DNA of 64,000 bases, taken from positions 37,070-101,069 of the forward strand of contig JACKHN010000025.1 of the NCBI GenBank assembly GCA_020638975.1, in the 5' to 3' direction. The notes beneath the pieces were generated by a model. It was not told the DNA's origin. It was given only the letters and a program-made list of their open reading frames with translations, and ran no database searches. A program made the position numbers and the translations under genes. Every line of letters begins with the position of its first letter. The first letter of the stretch is position 1. This stretch comes from Planctomycetaceae bacterium (GTDB lineage: Bacteria; Planctomycetota; Planctomycetia; Pirellulales; Pirellulaceae). Of the stretch, positions 50,377 to 60,049 are shown one piece after another.

Positions 50377-51132
50377 ATGACCGAAGAAGTCTCTGCCGCA
50401 ACCAAAAGCAGCCTGGACGTGCCGCGGGAACGTTGGCCGCGGCATATCGCCATCATCATGGATGGCAATGGTCGCTGGGCGCAGAGTCAGGGTTTGCCCC
50501 GTGTCGAAGGGCATCGCCGAGGCGTGGCCAGTGTTCGACAGACGGTCGAAGAGTGTGCTCGCCTTGGCATCGAGCAACTAACGCTCTACTGCTTGTCCAG
50601 CGAAAACTGGAAGCGACCGCAAAGCGAGCTCGATTTCCTGATGCACTTGCTTGAGCAGTACATGATCGAAGAACGCAGCACGATCATGGAGCAGAACATC
50701 GTAGTTCGCATCATCGGACGGCGTGATGGGATACCGGCAAGCGTGCTAGCCGAGATGGACAAGACGATCGAGATGAGTTCGTCGAACACGGGAACGCGAC
50801 TGTGCCTGGCGATTAATTACGGCGGACGTGGCGAGATGGTGGACGCTGTACAACGAATCGCCGAGGAAGTTCGCGATGGCAAGCTTTCTCCCAGCCAGAT
50901 CGATGAACAGTGTCTTTCGGATTATCTCTACACGGCGGGTATGCCCGATCCAGACTTGCTGATTCGGACGGCTGGCGAATTGCGAATCAGTAATTTTCTG
51001 CTGTGGCAAATCAGTTATGCCGAGTTGTGGGTAACGGATCTCTGTTGGCCTGAGTTCCGCGAACCGGATCTGCACGATGCCATCCGCGACTTCGCCTCGC
51101 GCGATCGCCGCTTCGGTGGACTCAACCAATAG
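50377..51132 (+). CDS. uppS: Isoprenyl transferase (undecaprenyl diphosphate synthase)
   Basis: This 251-residue cis-prenyltransferase builds the C55 lipid carrier for cell-wall and polysaccharide synthesis. The catalytic motif HIAIIMDGNGRWAQ (23-36, Asp29) is present. EGHRRGVASVRQTVEECARL, LTLYCLSSENWKRP, and the C-terminal PDPDLLIRTAGELRISNFLL and WPEFREPDL are all diagnostic. It lies nine bases after purA and 117 bases before cdsA. Confidence 0.96.
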   Translation: MTEEVSAATKSSLDVPRERWPRHIAIIMDGNGRWAQSQGLPRVEGHRRGVASVRQTVEECARLGIEQLTLYCLSSENWKRPQSELDFLMHLLEQYMIEERSTIMEQNIVVRIIGRRDGIPASVLAEMDKTIEMSSSNTGTRLCLAINYGGRGEMVDAVQRIAEEVRDGKLSPSQIDEQCLSDYLYTAGMPDPDLLIRTAGELRISNFLLWQISYAELWVTDLCWPEFREPDLHDAIRDFASRDRRFGGLNQ

Positions 51133-51249
51133 GCGGCAGGGCCGCGGCCAATGCGAGCTATCGCTCGGTTTGAAATAGCGCGCTTCCGTTGGTCGCTAAA
51201 ATCGCAAATAGAAGTTTTCCACTGATAATTTGGTTAGAGGGATACGCTT

Positions 51250-52155
51250 GTGTTACGTTGGCGGCTGTTATTCGCGGCGATCATCATCGCTCCCTTGGTC
51301 GGTCTGGTCTACGCCGACTTCCACTACAACTTCGGTGCCCCTGGAATACTGTTGATGCCGCTCGGTCTGGTCGCGGGTTTGCTCGCGGCGGGCGAGGTCC
51401 TCGACATGCTGAAGGGCAAGGGGCATGACATCGTCGCTTGGCCGGTGTATGCCGGGATCACTCTCATTCTTGTGGCCGCCAGCGCGCCGCTGGGTTGGCA
51501 GCTGATGGGCGCGGAGTATCCACCGGATTGCCCGCTTGGAAAACTCGGCTGGCCGCTCGCTGCTGCGGCCCTCTCGGTCGGACTGGTCTTCGTCGGCGAG
51601 ATGATGCGTTACAAAGAACCGGGCGGAGTCATCGTGAACGTCGCGCTCGGTATGTTCGCCACGCTCTATATCGGGTTGCTGTTGACGTTTGTTGCCGAAC
51701 TGCGATTGTTCGATTCGAACGAACGCGGCATGGCGGCGATTGTTTCGCTGTTGTTCATCACCAAACTTTCTGACACGGGAGCTTATTTCGTCGGCAAGAG
51801 TCTCGGTCGACACAAATTGGCCCCGAGACTGAGCCCCGGAAAAACCATCGAAGGCGCAATCGGCGGCATCGCGGCGGCGTGCCTGGCGTCGTGGGTGTTC
51901 TTTCAGTTCATCGCGCCCAGGATAGTTGGAGCCGAGACGGCAACAGCGCCTTTATGGGGCGTTCTTCTCTACGGCGCAATCATCGCCGTGGCTGGTATGC
52001 TCGGTGATCTGTCGGAGTCGCTGATAAAACGCGATATGGAGCGAAAGGACTCGAGCAGTTGGCTGCCGGGTCTGGGAGGCGTCCTCGACATCCTCGACTC
52101 GATCCTCGCAGCAGCTCCGGCGGCTTACGTTTGCTGGGCCGCAGGGATCGTCTGA
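51250..52155 (+). CDS. cdsA: Phosphatidate cytidylyltransferase
   Basis: This 301-residue integral membrane enzyme makes CDP-diacylglycerol, the precursor of phospholipids. About eight hydrophobic segments are present. The C-terminal CDS signature is visible (GMLGDLSESLIKRDMERKDS, then LPGLGGVLDILDSI). The start is GTG at 51250. uppS-cdsA order is common in bacteria. Confidence 0.95.
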   Translation: MLRWRLLFAAIIIAPLVGLVYADFHYNFGAPGILLMPLGLVAGLLAAGEVLDMLKGKGHDIVAWPVYAGITLILVAASAPLGWQLMGAEYPPDCPLGKLGWPLAAAALSVGLVFVGEMMRYKEPGGVIVNVALGMFATLYIGLLLTFVAELRLFDSNERGMAAIVSLLFITKLSDTGAYFVGKSLGRHKLAPRLSPGKTIEGAIGGIAAACLASWVFFQFIAPRIVGAETATAPLWGVLLYGAIIAVAGMLGDLSESLIKRDMERKDSSSWLPGLGGVLDILDSILAAAPAAYVCWAAGIV

Positions 52156-52267
52156 CACCGATAGCGTCCGAGGGAACTAAACCGATGAACGGGAGAAGTG
52201 AGTGTCGCTCGTGCCGAAAACATACTAATTCTCGCGGGGCACGGAATCTGCAGCGTTTCGATGTATG

Positions 52268-52744
52268 ATGACTCAGATGCGAAAATACCCGAGTGAACAG
52301 CGCGTGCGAGGCGCACTACTCCTACTCATCCTCGTCGCGTCACTTGCCATCGTTTGCGCGTTTGTGGTCCTTGCGTACCTGCAAACTCCGCAAGCTAGAT
52401 CGCGAAGAAATCCGGCTGGGAGTCTGGTGGGTATCTGGGTCGGTGAGCAAGGCAATCTGATCGACATTCGGTCGGACGGAACAGGAAGAGCACGATCCGA
52501 CGTGAACGACACAGATGTCGGGTACTTCGAATGGACGTTGGACTCGGGAGAGTTTGCCATCTACCAGTACGCGGCAAAATACAATTTGGGGTGGTTTGTG
52601 CGGCGTGCCATGATGGACGATACGCCAACGACTAGATTCGACGTGATCGAAGTCACACCGACGGGACTGAAGCTCCGCACTGAAGCAGGTGAAACCTTGA
52701 CCTTTTATTCAGCACTGGACGGTTATCTGGAGAAGACGCAGTAA
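52268..52744 (+). CDS. Membrane-anchored hypothetical protein
   Basis: The protein has 158 residues. One transmembrane segment (LLLLILVASLAIVCAFVVLA) is followed by a beta-rich domain of about 115 residues (LVGIWVGEQGNLIDIRSDGT, FEWTLDSGEFAIYQYAAKYN, FDVIEVTPTGLKLRTEAGET). The LVGIW...DG pattern resembles lipocalin-like domains that read out as GxW motifs. I do not recognise the family. ATG at 52265 is the first of two adjacent starts (52268 given). Confidence 0.7.
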   Translation: MTQMRKYPSEQRVRGALLLLILVASLAIVCAFVVLAYLQTPQARSRRNPAGSLVGIWVGEQGNLIDIRSDGTGRARSDVNDTDVGYFEWTLDSGEFAIYQYAAKYNLGWFVRRAMMDDTPTTRFDVIEVTPTGLKLRTEAGETLTFYSALDGYLEKTQ

Positions 52745-52893
52745 TTCAAATTGGATGGAATCTAGTCGTTGGTGATGGCAAAGGTGATTTCGCACAGCCA
52801 ACGCGGACCGCCCTACTTTCCGGCTCCCAGAAGTAGCATCACTCAGACTTGGCCGGATGGCATCACACGCGGCATTCAGCAGGTTCTCTACTG

Positions 52894-54543
52894 CTAAGCC
52901 CAAGTTTGTTCGTCGAGATTAATCTCAGGACGTTCGCGCCAGCGGATGTCTTCGATATCTTCCTTGGCCTTGAAGTAGGCATCGACGACGGTTGGATCCC
53001 AGAAGGCGCCGGCACCATTTTTGAAGATGCCATCGACCTTTTCGTCAGGCATGCCCGCGCGATAGGGACGATCGCTGGTCATGGCGTCATAGGCGTCGGC
53101 GACCGACATGATGCGGGCAAGCTGCGGAATATCCTCGCCCGATAAACCCATTGGATAGCCTTTCCCATCCCACTGTTCGTGATGATGGAGAACAGCGGGC
53201 AGGACGTCGGAAAGTTGCTTGATGTCCGCCAAGATCTTGTAACCCAGTTCGGGATGCTTCTTGATGTGTTCAAATTCGGCGTCCGTCAGCCGACCTGCCT
53301 TGCGCAGCACGTTATCATCGATGCCGATTTTGCCAACATCGTGCAACAGTCCCGACATGTAGATCGTGTTCAACAACTTCGGATTGACACGCATTTCGAG
53401 TGCGATTCGCACGGCGTATCGAGCCACACGATCGCTGTGGCCGCTTGTGTACGGATCTTTCGCATCGATCGCCGAAACAAGAGCGCGGACGATGTTCGCC
53501 AGCAACTCGGATTGCTGCCGATAGAGGTCTCGGTTGCCGCTGTGAATGCCCAGCAATGCGCCGACGGAACTCAACAGGTTGGCTTCGATGGTGCCAAACT
53601 CGCGATCTTCAACGTGATTGAACGCCGCAAGCCAGCCGAAAACGTTGTCACCTTCGCACAACGGCACGACGATCAACTGCCGAATGCCGCGTTCATACAG
53701 ATGACGCTCGATCGTGGATTTGTCGTTGGCGATGAACGCTCCCGTGGACGCGGAGAGATCGAGAGTTTCCACCAGCTCCCGAAATCCTTCTTCGTCGACA
53801 GGGCAATCACCACTGATGATTAAATTCGGACGCGTTCGTGCTTTGTAAGTCGAGTCGCCGTGTTCTGCGACCGGCAGGTACTGAATGGCAAACGAGGTCG
53901 CCGACACACAATCGACCAACCACTCGATTGCCAATTGCCCGAGTTCTTCGTCAGACCGCGAAATGCGGAGGTTTTGTGTGATCGTGTAGAGGAGACTGAT
54001 TTCTTCGTACGTCGTCGCGAGGTTCTGCGAGATCAGGTCGACCTCTTTCTTCATTCGCTTGACGTCCGCGTCGGCGTTCAGTTTTCCGACAATGGCTTCG
54101 CCCAAGAGCAACAAGACATTCGCGTCCCAAGTCTTCTGAGAATCGAGCCACGCGCCTGCTGCGTCGCGGTCTCCGTCGAACATTTCGGCGAAGGAATCCA
54201 AGTTCGCTTTCGCCGTGTCTGTCGCGAAGATCCCGGTTGCGACAAAACATCGGTCGACCGAAATCTGGACCGGCAGCGCCAACGCGAGTATTCCGTCGAC
54301 ATCTGCGATGAACTGTGCCATGTGATCGCTGGCGACTGCTCGGACGAGTTCTTCCGCGGTCATCGTTTGCAGCTTGGGGACACTCTGTCCAATTCGCAGC
54401 AACTCGCCAGACTCACCGTCCCATATCGCGAACTCGATCGAGAAGTTGCGTCGCAACTCGTCGACTAGCGCGCGATACTCTGTCGACTCGGCGACAGAAG
54501 GGTCGCTAAGGAACAGTGATTCGGGACCAGTGGCAACGGGCAT
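52894..54543 (-). CDS. GAF- and HD-GYP-domain protein (cyclic di-GMP phosphodiesterase type)
   Basis: In this 549-residue protein the N-terminal region (about 1-160) is unassigned. A GAF domain follows (DLISQNLATTYEEISLLYTI and onward, to about 345). The C-terminal HD-GYP domain contains HSDRVARYAVRIALEMRVNP, YMSGLLHDVGKIGIDDNVLR (the HD motif), VLHHHEQWDGKGYPMGLSGE (the GYP motif) and DAYDAMTSDRPYRAG. HD-GYP domains hydrolyse cyclic di-GMP. The GYP here reads GKGYP, within family range. It is a probable signalling protein, encoded on its own. Confidence 0.92.
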   Translation of the reverse strand: MPVATGPESLFLSDPSVAESTEYRALVDELRRNFSIEFAIWDGESGELLRIGQSVPKLQTMTAEELVRAVASDHMAQFIADVDGILALALPVQISVDRCFVATGIFATDTAKANLDSFAEMFDGDRDAAGAWLDSQKTWDANVLLLLGEAIVGKLNADADVKRMKKEVDLISQNLATTYEEISLLYTITQNLRISRSDEELGQLAIEWLVDCVSATSFAIQYLPVAEHGDSTYKARTRPNLIISGDCPVDEEGFRELVETLDLSASTGAFIANDKSTIERHLYERGIRQLIVVPLCEGDNVFGWLAAFNHVEDREFGTIEANLLSSVGALLGIHSGNRDLYRQQSELLANIVRALVSAIDAKDPYTSGHSDRVARYAVRIALEMRVNPKLLNTIYMSGLLHDVGKIGIDDNVLRKAGRLTDAEFEHIKKHPELGYKILADIKQLSDVLPAVLHHHEQWDGKGYPMGLSGEDIPQLARIMSVADAYDAMTSDRPYRAGMPDEKVDGIFKNGAGAFWDPTVVDAYFKAKEDIEDIRWRERPEINLDEQTWA

Positions 54544-54719
54544 GACTTACGTCCGGTTCTACAGGCATAGATTTAACCCGAAAATGTAGGTCACAATTAC
54601 CTTGTCGACAAATCGCCACACCGTAGGGATGACGATCACGGCAAAAGTGGCGTCCGAAACATTACGATCGGATCGTCCGGTCCCAAGGGTGATCTGATTG
54701 GCACGATTGTGCCGGAGAG

Positions 54720-55775
54720 TCAGCTCTGATTGCCGTTACGTTGTCGATAGCGAGCGCTGACGCGTTTTAAGAGCAGACGCTCTTCCTCCGATAAGCTTTC
54801 CATGCCCTTCTCATGGAGAAGCCCCAGCAATTCGTCCGCGCGGCGTTCCTCGTCAGCCTCGATCTCAATTTGCTTTTGCCGCTTCGCCTCGCGACGTTGC
54901 TCGAGCCAGCGAGCAAAGGGACCGGGTTGATCGTGCCGTCGCTCTTGGCTCCGCTCGAGGCTAGTATAGCCTTGCGAGAAATCGTAACCGAACAGTTCGT
55001 CTTCAATCTCCGACTCGGTCGGGCGCTCTTCCTCTTGCTTCGCTCCGAAGTAAAGAAAGATGGCGAGAATGACAAGCGAGAACCAGAGTGGGATGATTTG
55101 GCTGGTCGGTTGGTTGCGTACGAGCCAGGCGACGACAATCAGTCCGGCTGCCGCAATCTTGGCGAGCAAGGTAACAACGCTTGCGGCCCGTCGTGGACTA
55201 GCGTCGGGCCAACGCGCGGCTAGCGCCGCGCGAAGCGCTCGGCCACCGTCGAACGGAAACGCGGGCAACAAATTGGCGAGCACCATCACCCAGTTGATCC
55301 AACACGCCAACTTAACCACCACCAGCCAAGTGGAGCCTTCCGCAAGCTGCTGAGGCTGAAGAGGATTAAGAAGCCCGGTGAACTGGTCCGTTCCATTCGC
55401 ACAAACAATTCCGCCGGTGATCATGAAGATCGCGAAGTTAACGATTGGGCCGGCGAGGTGCATTAGGCACTCGGCTTGCGGCTCGAGAGGCGGTTGCATC
55501 GGTGCCAACCCGATGCCAGGCCCGATAATGATCTCGTCACCATCGCCACCCAATCGAAGAGCAGCAATGTAATGTGCCATCTCGTGGATCAAGACGCTGA
55601 AAAATAGAAGTGCTAAGCCAGTGGGCGCGATCCACGAGCGTTCTCGCAACAAGTCATGATCGCGCCATCCCAGAAAAAGGGTAAACACACCAAAGAGCAC
55701 GAAGAAGACGTGCAGCCTCACGGCCACACCGCCCCATCTTCCCAAGCTTAAGGTCCAACTTGCTTGGCTGTGCAT
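54720..55775 (-). CDS. M50 site-2 protease-like membrane metalloprotease
   Basis: This 351-residue membrane protein has the zinc motif LIHEMAHYIAALRL (His64, Glu65, His68). The second site is NLLPAFPFDGGRALRAAL (about 165-182), where the metal ligand Asp is in FDGG rather than the usual NPDG. Six or so hydrophobic segments are seen, with a C-terminal charged tail of about 100 residues (REAKRQKQIEIEADEERRAD) with no domain. S2P-type proteases cut membrane-bound regulators. The last residues YRQRNGNQS precede the stop. Confidence 0.88.
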   Translation of the reverse strand: MHSQASWTLSLGRWGGVAVRLHVFFVLFGVFTLFLGWRDHDLLRERSWIAPTGLALLFFSVLIHEMAHYIAALRLGGDGDEIIIGPGIGLAPMQPPLEPQAECLMHLAGPIVNFAIFMITGGIVCANGTDQFTGLLNPLQPQQLAEGSTWLVVVKLACWINWVMVLANLLPAFPFDGGRALRAALAARWPDASPRRAASVVTLLAKIAAAGLIVVAWLVRNQPTSQIIPLWFSLVILAIFLYFGAKQEEERPTESEIEDELFGYDFSQGYTSLERSQERRHDQPGPFARWLEQRREAKRQKQIEIEADEERRADELLGLLHEKGMESLSEEERLLLKRVSARYRQRNGNQS

Positions 55776-55910
55776 AAATGACTCGTAACATCCAAGAGAG
55801 AGCTGCGATTCGCCCGCTAACCATTCGCGACGACCGAAACCGTAGCACTTGCCATCTTATCAACCGTGGTATTGCCGAGCAATCTTGGCGCACGAATCGT
55901 TGCGAAGCCC

Positions 55911-56603
55911 CTACCTCAGGCAACTCATGCTGGCCATGCCGATGGGTTCCCTGCAATGGAAGGGTTCGCCATATCGCGTGCCAATTGTCTTCCCCCAATA
56001 CGCCGCCTCATCGCGAAGTTGATCGAGAAACGTCGGTGGTGTTTGCGGACGTCCTACTACAAACTGGCTCTGATAGCACTGGATCGCCGCGAGTTTCTGC
56101 TCCCACTGGTCACTGATATCGAGGATAAACGCGGGTTGCGCCGCCGTCTTCAGATGGACGCAGTAGTAGTTGTAAATTCGTTGCGGATGAAAAGGATCGC
56201 CGGACATATCCGACTTGGATAGTTTTGCCCAGAATCGGGCCGCATCCACCAATTGCGTCGCAGCGATGTGGTCGGGATGCGCATCCGTCCAGTACGGAGC
56301 AAACAGCCATCGCGGTCGCACGCGTCGAAACACCTCGGCGAGTTGCTTTCTCGCATCAAGTGTGGGCTCCAGGAAGCGGTTCCTGAGACCAAGGTTTTCA
56401 CGCCAGTCGAGGCCCAGCACCGCTGTCGCCGCTGTCATTTCTTCAGCCCGAATCGCAGGGCTTCCATGAGGTGTAGGCTCGCCATCGGTCAGGTCGAGCA
56501 CACCAACCGCAAGCCCCTCTTCCTTAAACTTCAGAATGGCTCCTCCCATGCCTAATTCGGCATCATCAGGATGGGGAGCAATCACCAGCACATCGAGTTG
56601 CAT
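55911..56603 (-). CDS. bshB1: PIG-L-family deacetylase, BshB1-like
   Basis: This 230-residue zinc-dependent N-deacetylase has APHPDDAELGMGGAILKFKE (9-28), with the AHPDDxE-type motif. LTDGEPTPHGSPAIRAEEMT, GLRNRFLEPT and APYWTDAHPDH complete the metal site. BshB1 deacetylates GlcNAc-malate in bacillithiol synthesis. The frame is open to 56777, but only from ATG 56603 does the family start. The BshB1 label rests on overall similarity; other LmbE-like deacetylases are possible. Confidence 0.82.
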   Translation of the reverse strand: MQLDVLVIAPHPDDAELGMGGAILKFKEEGLAVGVLDLTDGEPTPHGSPAIRAEEMTAATAVLGLDWRENLGLRNRFLEPTLDARKQLAEVFRRVRPRWLFAPYWTDAHPDHIAATQLVDAARFWAKLSKSDMSGDPFHPQRIYNYYCVHLKTAAQPAFILDISDQWEQKLAAIQCYQSQFVVGRPQTPPTFLDQLRDEAAYWGKTIGTRYGEPFHCREPIGMASMSCLR

Positions 56604-56771
56604 AATGGTTATCTCGTCCAAAAGTTTAGTCGTTTCCCTGCGATCACCGCTCCAACGTCCAGTCTCACTCGTCATCCTCACACGCCGCGATCTTCGCAGC
56701 AACTGGACTGGACGAATTGCCATAATTCTGCGACAAGCCCACGGCCTCACTCCTAGTTCCTGATATTCGCG

Positions 56772-56975
56772 ATGCACTCACGACTTTTTCTTGCCGTAAC
56801 CTGCCTCCTTCTTGCCTGCCTGTCCGGCTGCGCGACATTCGGTTCAAAACCCGACGCCGAACCGAAAGAAGAATCCGAGTTGCGAGCTTTCGTGAGGTCA
56901 TTGAAAGGCACTGAAGCGTCAACGGGGCTTTCGCCGGAAGCACGAGACATCGAACGCAGCCTCATGGGAGGCTAG
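56772..56975 (+). CDS. Small lipoprotein, 67 aa
   Basis: MHSRLFLAVTCLLLACLSGC starts with a signal peptide and a lipobox LSGC (Cys20). The mature part is short, acidic and has no motif (KPDAEPKEESELRAFVRSLK). It is probably anchored in a membrane. It lies downstream of a divergent promoter region. No function can be given. Confidence 0.72.
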   Translation: MHSRLFLAVTCLLLACLSGCATFGSKPDAEPKEESELRAFVRSLKGTEASTGLSPEARDIERSLMGG

Positions 56976-57107
56976 CGAGCTTTCTCGCTAAGCGATCGTC
57001 TGGCGAGCCTGGGGCTTAATCTTCAAGCGAATTTGCGGTAACTTCACGCGTGCGTTCCCGCCCCACTCCGCTCATGACGCTCGCCCGCCACGCAAGGATT
57101 TAGCAAC

Positions 57108-58619
57108 ATGTCGCAGCAATCGTTTGATCACCTCTGTGCTCACGCCCGCGAAACAGCACTACTACAATCCATCGCTGAACTACTAGGATGGGACGAACGC
57201 ACGAAAATGCCGCCGGCTGCCGGGGCGTATCGCGCCGAGCAGATGACCTATCTCTCGTCGCTCGTTCACCGTCGCCACACCGATCCGCAAGTGGGTGAGT
57301 GGCTGGAGGAGTTGGCAACTAGCGTTCTGGCGAAAGATCCGTACAGCGATGCGGGAGCAACGATCCGCCAGATGCGTCGCGAGTACGACAAACTGACGAA
57401 GCTGCCGCAATCGCTGGTCGAAGAGTTGACCCGAGCTTCCGTTCTCGGTCAGCAGGCCTGGGTCGAAGCGCGCAAGAACGACGACTTTGCAACGTTTGCA
57501 CCTATCCTGGAGAAGATCGTCACACTGAAACGCCAACAAGCAGATGCAATCGGCTATACGGACTGTCCTTACGATGCGTTGCTGGACGACTTCGAACCGG
57601 GCGAAACGACGAAGAATGTTGCAAGAATTCTAGAAGGCCTACGCAGCGAACTCGTCCCGTTGGTCGCCGCAATTGCCGACAGCACCCAAAAGCCGGATCT
57701 CGATCTTTTTAAGCGACACTATCCCATCGACGCTCAGGAGGTGTTTGGCAAACAGGCGGCTACTGCGATTGGATTCGAATTTAATCGCGGTCGCTTGGAT
57801 GTGACACATCACCCCTTCTGTGCCGGCATGGGACCGGATGACTGTCGACTGACGACACGTTATGACGAGCACTTCTTTCCGAGTGGCTTCTTCAGCATTC
57901 TGCATGAAGCCGGTCATGGCATCTACGACCAAGGACTACGAGGCGATCAATTTGGCTTGCCGCCGGGGACGTACGTCTCGCTGGGAATTCATGAGTCCCA
58001 ATCTCGCATGTGGGAGAATTTGGTCGGACGCAGCATCCCGTTCTGGCGACATTTCTTCCCACTCGCACAACAGGCCTTTCCAGAGGCGCTTCGCAGTGCA
58101 AGATTGGAAGACTTCTGTTTCGCCGCTAACGACGTACGCCCTTCGTTGATTCGGGTCGAAGCCGATGAAGCGACTTACAACCTGCATATCATCATTCGCT
58201 TCGAGTTGGAACAGGCATTGATCAACGAAGGGCTCGCGGTGAAGGATCTGCCCGCTGCTTGGAACCAGAAGTACCGCGACTATCTCGGCATTGAACCGCC
58301 GAGCGATGCAAACGGTGTTCTGCAAGATGTCCACTGGAGCGCGGCGTTAATCGGCTACTTCCCAACTTACGCGTTGGGGAATCTCTATGCCGCACAATTC
58401 TTTGCCCAAGCCGCTAAAGATGTTGGCCCGCTGGACGAGCAATTCGAGCGTGGCGAGTTCACGGGCTTGCTTGGCTGGCTGCGCGAGAAGATCCACCAGC
58501 AAGGGCAACGGTATACAGCTCGCGAATTGGTCGAGAAAGTCACCGGCAAACCGCTCTCGCACGATGCGCTCATCAATTACCTCCGCGAAAAGTACACGGG
58601 CTACTACGGCATCGATTAA
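57108..58619 (+). CDS. Carboxypeptidase Taq (M32 family)
   Basis: This 503-residue zinc metallocarboxypeptidase has the catalytic HEAGHGIYDQ (His266, Glu267, His270). The family motif GTYVSLGIHESQSRMWENLV, with the third ligand Glu, follows about 30 residues later. DVRPSLIRVEADEATYNLHI and the C-terminal GNLYAAQFF are M32-typical. Start ATG at 57108. It is a single gene, ending 52 bases before a minus-strand coiled-coil gene. Confidence 0.95.
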   Translation: MSQQSFDHLCAHARETALLQSIAELLGWDERTKMPPAAGAYRAEQMTYLSSLVHRRHTDPQVGEWLEELATSVLAKDPYSDAGATIRQMRREYDKLTKLPQSLVEELTRASVLGQQAWVEARKNDDFATFAPILEKIVTLKRQQADAIGYTDCPYDALLDDFEPGETTKNVARILEGLRSELVPLVAAIADSTQKPDLDLFKRHYPIDAQEVFGKQAATAIGFEFNRGRLDVTHHPFCAGMGPDDCRLTTRYDEHFFPSGFFSILHEAGHGIYDQGLRGDQFGLPPGTYVSLGIHESQSRMWENLVGRSIPFWRHFFPLAQQAFPEALRSARLEDFCFAANDVRPSLIRVEADEATYNLHIIIRFELEQALINEGLAVKDLPAAWNQKYRDYLGIEPPSDANGVLQDVHWSAALIGYFPTYALGNLYAAQFFAQAAKDVGPLDEQFERGEFTGLLGWLREKIHQQGQRYTARELVEKVTGKPLSHDALINYLREKYTGYYGID

Positions 58620-58671
58620 GAGATGCACCCAGACGAGAGCCCTGAGGCCGTCAATCGCGAAACACGACGAC

Positions 58672-59751
58672 CTACTTATCGTCATCTTTCAATCCGAGAC
58701 GTGTCAGCCAGCGGCCCGCTTGTTTCGGATTTGATTTTCCGCTTGAGTGGTCGTTACTCGAATCCTCAACGCTTCGCAACTTTGCCTCAATTTCGGAACG
58801 TTCGCGTGCGAGCTTTGCTCTTTCGACCGAGATATCGATCTCGGCCTGCCGCAGCTTGCTTCGCCACTCATCTTCCAAACGACTAAGCCGCTCGCGTTCT
58901 TCGCGAATCTGCTCGTCGTTGTCGAGGATGCTGGACGAGTTTCCCTCCTCCACGCCTTGCTCTCGTTCCGCGAGTCGCGCCTTTAAGTCCGCGATTTGGC
59001 GGTCCTTATCAGCGATCACTTGGTCGGTAATCCGAATCGTACTTTCGATCGAAATCTTTGCCTTCTTGTCGGTCGGATCTTTTCCGTCGAGGTCAGACTC
59101 CAACTCTTGCATCAAGCGACGTTTCTGCTGTTCCCAGTCAAAACCGCTAGTTGTCGCCACGTTTGCCGCACGCGGCGTCGTTTCACCGCGACTGGCTTGC
59201 TGTTGAAGGTCGGTGTTCTTCGCTTTCAGCTCCCGGATCTCTTGGACAGCAACTTCAAAGCGACGCTGCAACTCGTCAAAGTGCTCGGCGCCTGCGGCAC
59301 TTGTTTGCTCGACACTTCGTTCGGCATCTGCAAGCCGTCCAATCAACTCGTCCCGCTCCAATCGCATCTCGGACAACTGCTCAAGAAGCCCTGCGATATC
59401 GACGCCTTCAACACCATCTGCCTGTTCCGCCAACAGGCCGCGCAACTGCTTCAGTTCGCTCGCGCGAGCGTTCAGCAGCTTTCGACACTGTGCAAGCTGC
59501 GATCGCACTTCTTCTAGTTCTTCGCTCGATGCGTCGCCTTTACGACTCGGGCCGGTAGCTGCTGAGTCCTGCGATCGTCCGTCCGCTTGGTCGAGGATCG
59601 CCAATTGCTCGACGATGGATGCTTCGAGCGCATCGACGCGATCACGTTGAGCCTCGAATAATCGCTGGGCCCGCGCACGAAACTCCGACATGGCCTCGTG
59701 CCAGTCTGGCTCGTGGGCGTCGGTTCTCAGAGTTTCCAGCGATGTTGTCAT
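58672..59751 (-). CDS. Coiled-coil protein of unknown function
   Basis: This 359-residue protein is dominated by long helical heptad sequence (LEEVRSQLAQCRKLLNARAS, RQIADLKARLAEREQGVEEG, EERERLSRLEDEWRSKLRQA). No signal peptide or membrane segment is seen. ATG at 59751 starts MTTSLETLRTDAHEPDWHEA; the frame is open to 59829. The C-terminus (KQAGRWLTRLGLKDDDK) is basic. It is conserved-looking but no family can be named. It could be a scaffold or cytoskeletal protein. Confidence 0.68.
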   Translation of the reverse strand: MTTSLETLRTDAHEPDWHEAMSEFRARAQRLFEAQRDRVDALEASIVEQLAILDQADGRSQDSAATGPSRKGDASSEELEEVRSQLAQCRKLLNARASELKQLRGLLAEQADGVEGVDIAGLLEQLSEMRLERDELIGRLADAERSVEQTSAAGAEHFDELQRRFEVAVQEIRELKAKNTDLQQQASRGETTPRAANVATTSGFDWEQQKRRLMQELESDLDGKDPTDKKAKISIESTIRITDQVIADKDRQIADLKARLAEREQGVEEGNSSSILDNDEQIREERERLSRLEDEWRSKLRQAEIDISVERAKLARERSEIEAKLRSVEDSSNDHSSGKSNPKQAGRWLTRLGLKDDDK

Positions 59752-60049
59752 GTGATTTAAGCAGCTTGGGCGATCGATGTCGTGTTCCGAACGGTTAGGA
59801 CGTTCAGCGCGCAACGGGTTCATGCGCACCTGCTACCAGTCGTATACGTCAGAAGCAGCCATCGGTCAAAGGAATTCGCACGCTTCGCATCGCGTGTGCT
59901 ATCTGTGACGATTATGACAGCATGCCCCCATCGGCAGAAAATCTCGCCCCAACGACGCGACTCGGAACAAACATTCGGATTGACCAGAAAGCCCGAAAAT
60001 GGCACGTTAGTCCTCTCAGTTCACCACCCCACCGTGCATGGATGCAGCG

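Noticed and set aside
49078..52155. purA-uppS-cdsA as a novel operon
   Set aside because: All three are ordinary housekeeping genes; uppS-cdsA order is widespread and adjacency of purA is not informative.
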